DNA of 52,179 bases. Source: Prevotellaceae bacterium. GTDB lineage: Bacteria > Bacteroidota > Bacteroidia > Bacteroidales > Bacteroidaceae. The DNA is taken from the NCBI GenBank assembly GCA_015256945.1, contig JABZLB010000017.1, forward strand, positions 1 to 52,179, in the 5' to 3' direction. Shown here piece after piece: positions 52,179 to 52,179 of the stretch. Numbering within the stretch: the stretch's first letter is position 1; each line of letters starts with the position of its first letter. The position numbers were made by a program, and so were the translations under genes. The notes under the pieces are model-generated. The model had not been told where the DNA came from and ran no database searches. It saw only the letters and a list, made by a program, of their open reading frames with translations.

Positions 52179-52179
52179 C

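Overview
The window looks like a chromosomal segment of a Bacteroidales bacterium, most likely of the family Prevotellaceae. The reasons are promoters with the Bacteroidetes -7 box TAnnTTTG (several with a TTTG element 19-20 bases upstream), no obvious Shine-Dalgarno sequences, type IX secretion (T9SS) C-terminal sorting tails, a family C10 (interpain/streptopain-like) protease, and several families mostly known from Bacteroidales (DUF4421, DUF3256, DUF4836, DUF4301, DUF5687). Most of the window is housekeeping.

Layout. 0-5.7 kb: the end of a Gfo/Idh/MocA oxidoreductase, two envelope/secreted proteins (DUF4421, DUF1460 amidase-like), then a tight rarA - hydroxyacid dehydrogenase - TRIC channel operon. 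6.1-12.6 kb: pheT-yebC, a small lipoprotein, lepA and a Crp/Fnr-type regulator. 12.6-20.2 kb: an exported-protein region on the minus strand with a lipoprotein, two multidomain fibronectin-type T9SS cargo proteins and a large C10 cysteine protease. 20.2-27.4 kb: a conspicuously A+T-rich accessory region with palindromic repeats, a GlsB/YeaQ membrane protein, and a McrB-McrC restriction operon whose third, translationally coupled gene is a stand-alone RelA/SpoT-type HD hydrolase. It is followed by a 77-codon orphan, a secreted orphan and a methyltransferase. 27.5-38.6 kb (minus strand): mnmE, a nucleoside phosphorylase, a PD40-like secreted protein, a fused NfnA/NfnB-type flavin/iron-sulfur oxidoreductase, DUF4301, tilS, an RlmI-like rRNA methyltransferase and a 3'-5' exonuclease. 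39.1-43.8 kb: ftsK, a LolA-like chaperone and a DUF5687 membrane protein. 43.8-50.2 kb (minus strand): a closely packed run of seven genes, MFS nucleoside transporter - rsmE - DUF4836 lipoprotein - ABC ATPase - ABC permease - RluA-type pseudouridine synthase - a 51-residue two-helix membrane protein. 50.2-52.2 kb: a candidate small RNA with its own terminator, a DUF3256 protein, tRNA-Cys(GCA) and the C-terminal part of the ATP synthase gamma subunit.

The least expected features are these. (i) A family of three intergenic repeats, each exactly 89 bp by hand alignment, GC-rich in an A/T-rich genome, with TTGT...ACAA ends and two internal hairpins; they align without gaps but differ in many bases. 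(ii) A second family of long palindromes with a CGATTACGACGTAA-like core near 20.5-20.7 kb. (iii) The McrBC operon carrying a complete small alarmone hydrolase-like gene. (iv) A short transcription unit with a promoter-like box and a strong intrinsic terminator at about 50.27-50.34 kb. No insertion sequence, phage, integrase, rRNA or CRISPR array was seen.
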